In this document: positions 7,064 to 10,909 of the stretch, piece by piece
Numbering within the stretch: position 1 is the first letter of the stretch
Layout of the letters: every line of letters begins with the position of its first letter
Assembly: GCA_017353855.1 (NCBI GenBank)
Contig: JAFMSA010000086.1
Location: forward strand, 1-10,909
Direction of reading: 5' to 3'
Source of the DNA: Alphaproteobacteria bacterium
GTDB lineage: Bacteria > Pseudomonadota > Alphaproteobacteria > ATCC43930 > CGMCC-115725
DNA: 10,909 bases
Notes under the pieces: model-generated
Told to the model about the DNA's origin: nothing
Seen by the model: the letters and a program-made list of their open reading frames with translations, nothing else
Databases searched by the model: none
Made by a program: the position numbers and the translations under genes

Positions 7064-7975
7064 TCAATCGGCATAGAAAGGCGTATCGATTGCCTTAGTT
7101 GCCAGCACGCACAAGAAGATGTGGGTGTCGACGCGGCGTTCCTTCTGATGGTAGATGGGACGCTCGGCGAGCGGCGTTTTTATGTCGCGGAAGGTGTCTT
7201 CGGCGCGGGTGAGCAGCGCGTAGATCCGCCAGCAATCATCGGCTGAGAGATCGTGGCGGTCGGTCTTGATCAGATAACAGCCGTCGAGTTGGGCGGCCTT
7301 GGCGCGTTCGTCCTCCTTGAGGGTGGCGCTGAATTGAGCCGTTTCGGGATCGACGGCAAGTTCGTAATAGCGGGCGACCCGCGGGTAACGTTCCTTGAGC
7401 CGGCCGATTGCCTCGGCGATTTTTCCCGGACGTTTGAGCCGGCCGGCGCTGACGCGCCGGCTGAGCCTGTCGAGATCGGCGAGCAGGCGGCCTTCCTGTT
7501 TGGTGCGGATGGCGCGGTCCTTGTCAGTGCGCTGCTCACTGCGGCAGAGCACATAAGTGACCTCCCCAGCGCACTGCGTTTTGACCTCAATGTGGGTCTT
7601 CTTCTGTCCCGGGTTGCGCGGCGAGGGTTGACGCCGGACTTCGGTGAACCCTTCGGGATCTTCGAATTCGGCGAGCCAGCGGGTCCGCTCGGGCTGACGG
7701 CTGGCGACCAGGTAATGCAGTTTGCGGGCTTTAATCTCGGCGATGTTTTCATCCGAGGACATCCCGCGATCGACCACCACGGTGCTGCCTTCGGGCAGGC
7801 CCGACGCGTCGTCAGTCTGTTGGTCGTCGGCGGGAAGTCCCTCGGCAAGATCATTCGCCGTGAAGGATATTGCCCGAGAATCTTCGGTCACAAGGCGCGT
7901 GACACGGTCCGGCCCCGGCAAATCCGCAAGAATCTGAACCGGCAACTCCGCAAGAATCTGAAAACGAAACCGCAA
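7064..7975 (-). pseudogene. IS1634-type (IS4-superfamily) transposase, truncated at both ends
   Basis: The central part of this 303-codon minus-strand frame has the look of IS1634-family transposases: VVVDRGMSSDENIAEIKARK (66-85) carrying the second catalytic Asp (Asp69), then LHYLVASRQPER, SPRNPGQKK, YVLCRSEQRT, AIGRLKERYPRVARYYELA, and near the end IYALLTRAEDTFRDIK with the catalytic Glu259 and a Lys266 seven residues later. Full-length members are about 500 residues or more. The N-terminal part with the first catalytic Asp is absent: recognisable similarity begins only near residue 55 (about 7813). At the other end the sequence leaves the family pattern after THIFLCVLA (about 7100), replaced by TKAIDTPFYAD. 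The frame has no good start (TTG at 7975). It is an internal fragment of an insertion sequence; no terminal inverted repeats were found. Confidence 0.75.
7921..7966. repeat. Two-unit direct repeat, period 24
   Basis: TCCGCAAGAATCTGAA occurs at 7923-7938 and again at 7947-7962, exactly 24 bases apart, with an 8-base spacer. On the minus strand the frame reads QILAELPV QILADLPG, an eight-residue tandem. It lies just outside the recognisable transposase segment and could be a local duplication at an old junction. Confidence 0.6.
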
Positions 7976-8040
7976 GGCGACGCAAGCAAGGGCTGATGTA
8001 AGTGCTTATCGGTGGGGACAATCATCGTGATCGGTGTGGC

Positions 8041-8358
8041 ATGACGAACCTTGAGCCGGAAGGCGAAACAGAAGACCCGGCTGATCTCCGGGGCGCTGCG
8101 GTTGCGGCATTGCAGAGTGCCGTTCGTCAGAGCGATCCGCGCGAATTCGATCGGCTCACGCGTCACGCCCTTGGGCTGATCGACCGAGCCCGCGCGATTT
8201 TGCGCCGTCGGCGGCATGCCGTGCGAGCAGCAGACGAGACTTCGGGTTCTCGGAAGAAGGAGAAAACAGCAGAAAAGGAGGGATGTCGCACCCCACGCAA
8301 TCCAAGGCCCAAAATCCTCGGCAGGCTCTGGTGGCCGGGCTCACGAAGGACACGCTGA
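8041..8358 (+). CDS. Small helical hypothetical protein
   Basis: A 105-residue frame that I do not recognise as a named family. The N-terminal half is convincingly protein-like: an acidic start (EPEGETEDPADLR), then amphipathic helices AAVAALQSAVRQSDPREFDR and LTRHALGLIDRARAILRRRR (about 18-57). The C-terminal half is Lys/Arg-rich and low-complexity (SGSRKKEKTAEKEG) and then loses protein character, which may mean a late frame change or a natural disordered tail. The ATG at 8041 is preferred over 8002 because the helical region follows it directly; neither has a strong ribosome site. It lies 200 bases before the DUF2491 gene on the same strand and may precede it in the transcript. Its role is unknown. 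Confidence 0.42.
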   Translation: MTNLEPEGETEDPADLRGAAVAALQSAVRQSDPREFDRLTRHALGLIDRARAILRRRRHAVRAADETSGSRKKEKTAEKEGCRTPRNPRPKILGRLWWPGSRRTR

Positions 8359-8557
8359 GTTGCCCCGGACCTTGTACCGACGTCCTGATCGTGGAAGCCG
8401 TTGCCAAAGGGTTCCCTCAAAGTCGGATCGGAGCGAGTTCTGGCCGGTGGACAGTGGGCGGGTTCCCACACCGCTCTCGCATAAAGCACGAGCCGGCAGG
8501 CTCGAAAATCGGCTTGAGGCTTGGTCCGTGGACTCCCGGAGCAGGTGAGAAGCAACG

Positions 8558-10063
8558 ATGCGGGATCCGAGCCTGAGACGCAGGCTGCGCCTCCTCCTCG
8601 TGTACCTGGCGATTGCGGCGGGGGCGCAGTCGGGAGGCTCGGTAGCGCCGTGGCTTGCGCCCCTCAGCGGGATTTGGGCTGTCTCGTCGCCGGCTGCTGC
8701 GCAGACCAGCGGCGGCTATACCCGCCCTGGCGGGTACGGCGGCTTCAGTGGCCTTGGTCGCCGTCCGGCTATAGGGAACGGGGGGTTAGGCGGGCTCTCA
8801 GGGTCCCCGTTCGGTGGCGGCTTCGGCCTGGACTACTCGCGCGGCGGCGATCGCGCTATATCGCGCCAGTCTGCAAGCCAGGCACTGCGGGACTATCGCG
8901 CGGCCCAAACGCGGTCCGCGCCCACTGCGCTGCCGTCGACGCGCCGTCCGTCCGTGGGTTGGGACAACGACTCGTGGGGCACGGCGCCACTGCCGCGGCG
9001 CCATCCGGCAACCGGCTGGGGTGGGGGAGCCTATGCACCCGGCTACGCCGGAAGGCCTGGCTTGGGCGCGTTTGACGCGATCCTCGGCTGGTCGCTGCTC
9101 AACTCTCTGTCACGGCCGCAGAGCGTGTCGTATTTCCAGGATTACCGCGATGATCCCCGTTATGCAGATTGGCGCGCGGAAGCGGACCGCAAAGCGCAGA
9201 GCGATCCTGCCGTCGCGCAGAAATTGGCCGAGCTGGACAAATTGATGGCGCAAGGTCACCCGGCAAGGCCGCGGACAGCACCGCCCGACGAAGATGGATC
9301 GGGCCTCGTGTTTTTTGTTTTTGCCGGAAGCGCACTTTTTATCGGGCTGTGGATGCTGCGTCGCCGCGCAGCGGCCGTCGCCGGCCCGACTGGAACGACG
9401 GCGCGCGGCCGCTTCGGAGGACCCGTACCTTGGGGACTGTCGGGCAGCGAGTCGAGCCGATTTCGCGTCGGTATGACATTCCCGGTCGACCCCTCACCTT
9501 TCCTGCTCGCTGCGGGAGTAACCAAGGTTAAGCCACCGGAAGCCGGCGCAATGGTCAGCGTCGAGGCGGTGGGGATGCTTACTGATCGCGCGGTGGTGTT
9601 GCACCGGCTGTATCTGCCGGGTCGCCAGTCCTTTTTTATGCTGCATCTCGGGGCGAACGGCACACCGGACGAGTGTCGGTATTTCAGCCTGCTCGATCAG
9701 GTTACGCCCGCCAGTCAGGACGAATGGGGATTTTGGCTCGATCCCGCCCAAGGAATGATCGGCTGGCCACAGTTTCAGACCAAGGACGGCAAATTGTACG
9801 ACCGTATCTGGGCGCCGGGCAGCGCGAGGGTGCCGCCGCGCCAGCAGCTCGAGACGGTGCAGGATGTGAATGGCGAGATAGAGCGAAAACTCGAGGCTAT
9901 GCTGTATGCTGCGCACACGGGCGCGGCACCACCCGCGCCGGCGACGGAGTATGTGCTGGTCTGCGCGGTCGAGAGGGCTGACGAGGCGTGGATCGAGGTC
10001 TACGCGGGCATAGACATCAACTCCGCGATGCTCACACTTCCCGCCGTGCCGCTGTCCTGCTGA
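8558..10063 (+). CDS. DUF2491 (YjfK-like) protein with exported Gly-rich N-terminus and membrane anchor
   Basis: A 501-residue protein. An Arg-rich start and hydrophobic stretch (about 11-48, ending SSPAAAQT) form a signal peptide or first membrane helix. Residues 50-170 are rich in Gly, Tyr, Arg and Pro (GGYTRPGGYGGFSGLGRR and similar). A more ordered helical part follows (about 170-235, with YFQDYRDDPRYADWRAEADR). LVFFVFAGSALFIGLWML (250-267) is a transmembrane helix followed by RRR. Residues 288-501 match DUF2491, with GMTFPVDPSPFLLAAG near the start and QDEWGFWLDP at 387-396. Escherichia coli YjfK, the best-known member, has about 220 residues and lacks such an N-terminal extension. The inferred topology puts the Gly-rich segment in the periplasm and DUF2491 in the cytoplasm. 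AGGTGAG (8543-8549) lies 8 bases before the ATG. A DUF350 gene follows after 24 bases. The molecular function of DUF2491 is not known. Confidence 0.85.
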   Translation: MRDPSLRRRLRLLLVYLAIAAGAQSGGSVAPWLAPLSGIWAVSSPAAAQTSGGYTRPGGYGGFSGLGRRPAIGNGGLGGLSGSPFGGGFGLDYSRGGDRAISRQSASQALRDYRAAQTRSAPTALPSTRRPSVGWDNDSWGTAPLPRRHPATGWGGGAYAPGYAGRPGLGAFDAILGWSLLNSLSRPQSVSYFQDYRDDPRYADWRAEADRKAQSDPAVAQKLAELDKLMAQGHPARPRTAPPDEDGSGLVFFVFAGSALFIGLWMLRRRAAAVAGPTGTTARGRFGGPVPWGLSGSESSRFRVGMTFPVDPSPFLLAAGVTKVKPPEAGAMVSVEAVGMLTDRAVVLHRLYLPGRQSFFMLHLGANGTPDECRYFSLLDQVTPASQDEWGFWLDPAQGMIGWPQFQTKDGKLYDRIWAPGSARVPPRQQLETVQDVNGEIERKLEAMLYAAHTGAAPPAPATEYVLVCAVERADEAWIEVYAGIDINSAMLTLPAVPLSC

Positions 10064-10087
10064 ACAACACGCGCGGAGGGAACCCTA

Positions 10088-10528
10088 ATGAACCCTGCCC
10101 AACCCGGATCGTCCGCCGCGGTTTTCGACGCCCTTGCGCATGGGCTGCCGATGTTGCTCGTACAGGTCATCGCGTGTGCGGTGCTGCTGGCCCTCGGCGT
10201 GACGGTCTACACGAGGCTCACACCCTTTCGCGAGCGGGAAATGCTGGCCGACGGCAATGCGGCGGCCGGCACGGTGCTGGCGGGCGCGATCCTCGCGCTG
10301 GCGATCCCTCTGGCGGCGATGCTGGCGACCAGCGGCACGTTGCTGGATATCCTCGTCTGGGGCGTGGTGGCGTTGATCCTGCAGCTGCTGACGCTCGGAA
10401 TCGTATCCCTGGGGATGCGCAATTTTCGCGGCATGATCGAGAGCGGCAATGTCGCCGCGGCGATCACACTGGCGGGCGCACAGATCGCCGTCGCGCTCCT
10501 TAACGCGGCGGCAATGGTGCCAAACTGA
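10088..10528 (+). CDS. DUF350 family (YjfL-like) inner-membrane protein
   Basis: A 146-residue protein with four transmembrane helices (about 19-40, 56-79, 84-108, 122-143), the standard size and layout of DUF350. It is an internal duplication: GNAAAGTVLAGAILALA (57-73) in the first half corresponds to GNVAAAITLAGAQIAVA (120-136) in the second, each preceded by an acidic pair-of-loops segment (FREREMLADGN and FRGMIESGN). Such 'E..GN.AAA' motifs are the family signature. GGAGGG at 10075-10080 lies 7 bases before the ATG. It sits between DUF2491 and PspA-like genes with 24-base gaps, so the three are almost surely one operon. In enterobacteria the corresponding genes (yjfJ, yjfK, yjfL) also cluster. 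A role in membrane-stress response or transport is inferred from context only. Confidence 0.9.
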   Translation: MNPAQPGSSAAVFDALAHGLPMLLVQVIACAVLLALGVTVYTRLTPFREREMLADGNAAAGTVLAGAILALAIPLAAMLATSGTLLDILVWGVVALILQLLTLGIVSLGMRNFRGMIESGNVAAAITLAGAQIAVALLNAAAMVPN

Positions 10529-10552
10529 TCCGGCAGAGGAGGAGCGAGCAAG

Positions 10553-10909
10553 ATGCTGGCGTTCATGAAGAATCTGGTGGGCGTGAAATTTGACAAAGCC
10601 GCGGCTGCCGGCGTCGAGGCGCTGGTCCGTTGGGACCCTAAATCGGCCAGTGAGGCCGAGCTGCGGACAATGGAGCAGCGGCTCGACGAGCTCGGTCGCG
10701 AGGTCGCGTTGGCACGCCAGAGTTACGAGAAGGAGAAGCGCGAGGCCGATGCGATCCAGGAACTCTCGCATCAGCGGATGGCGGCCGCCGAGCAGCTGCA
10801 GCGGCAGATGGATGCCGAGACCGATCCCGCGCGCAAATCCGGGTTGGAAAAGAGCCTCGAAACGTTGGTTTCGATGCTCGAGCAGATGGCGCCCGAGATC
10901 ACACGCGAG
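10553..10909 (+). CDS. PspA/IM30 family (YjfJ-like) protein, 3' truncated by window edge
   Basis: The first 119 codons are visible and the frame is still open at the last base. The sequence is almost wholly helical and charged, with heptad-like patterning from about residue 35 on (ELRTMEQRLDELGREVALAR, then EKREADAIQELSHQRMAAAE and QLQRQMD), as expected for the long coiled coil of PspA/IM30 (ESCRT-III-like) proteins. The family members bind the cytoplasmic face of the inner membrane and oligomerise under envelope stress. The start differs from classical PspA: a short amphipathic segment MLAFMKNLVGVKFDKAAAAG precedes the coiled coil. AGGAGG at 10537-10542 lies 10 bases before the ATG; ATG 10565 is a less likely alternative. 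It follows DUF350 by 24 bases. The family call rests on helix pattern plus neighbours rather than on a diagnostic motif. Confidence 0.75.
   Translation, partial: MLAFMKNLVGVKFDKAAAAGVEALVRWDPKSASEAELRTMEQRLDELGREVALARQSYEKEKREADAIQELSHQRMAAAEQLQRQMDAETDPARKSGLEKSLETLVSMLEQMAPEITRE

Noticed and set aside
7253..7996. 247-codon + strand open frame opposite the transposase
   Set aside because: It is the antisense shadow of the transposase fragment; the minus frame carries the recognisable motifs.
8283..8576. 97-codon + strand frame with AAGGAGG just before its ATG
   Set aside because: The Shine-Dalgarno-like run is only one base from the ATG, no family is recognised, codon use is only weakly coding-like, and it overlaps the start of the DUF2491 gene. 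Could be real but not supportable.

Overview
The window looks like chromosomal DNA from a high-GC alphaproteobacterium, most likely of the order Hyphomicrobiales (Bradyrhizobium-like). This is an inference from codon use, from a DUF1153 (SciP-like) segment, and from the envelope-stress style genes. No rRNA, tRNA or CRISPR array was seen.

Left block (1-3009), all on the + strand: the C-terminal end of a DUF2382 protein; a 462-aa inner-membrane-anchored protein joining a YidB/DUF937-like N-terminus, a BON-like middle and an OmpA peptidoglycan-binding C-terminus; and a four-helix membrane protein ending in a DUF2795 domain. All three look like envelope or stress accessory proteins.

Middle block (3010-8000) is loosely packed and decayed. 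It holds a diverged DUF1153 reading frame with an unrelated tail, a strong 12-bp inverted repeat, and about 570 bases with no gene I can support. A small secreted orphan protein follows. Next is an intact AraC-family regulator with a 7-3-7 palindrome upstream, then about 430 empty bases. After that comes a wrecked second AraC-family gene whose 5' half lies on the + strand and whose 3' half lies on the - strand. The outer end of that half abuts an IS1634-type transposase fragment that has lost both ends. The simplest reading is an insertion into an araC paralogue followed by inversion and decay.

Right block (8041-10909), + strand: a small helical protein of unknown role, then a tight row of DUF2491 (YjfK-like), DUF350 (YjfL-like) and PspA/IM30 (YjfJ-like) genes separated by 24 bases each, the last cut by the window edge. 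This is a version of the conserved yjf-type membrane-stress module. Its DUF2491 protein is unusual: a signal peptide, a Gly-rich exported segment of about 200 residues and a transmembrane helix precede the domain. DUF350 would sit in the inner membrane, and the PspA-like coiled coil would act on its cytoplasmic face.
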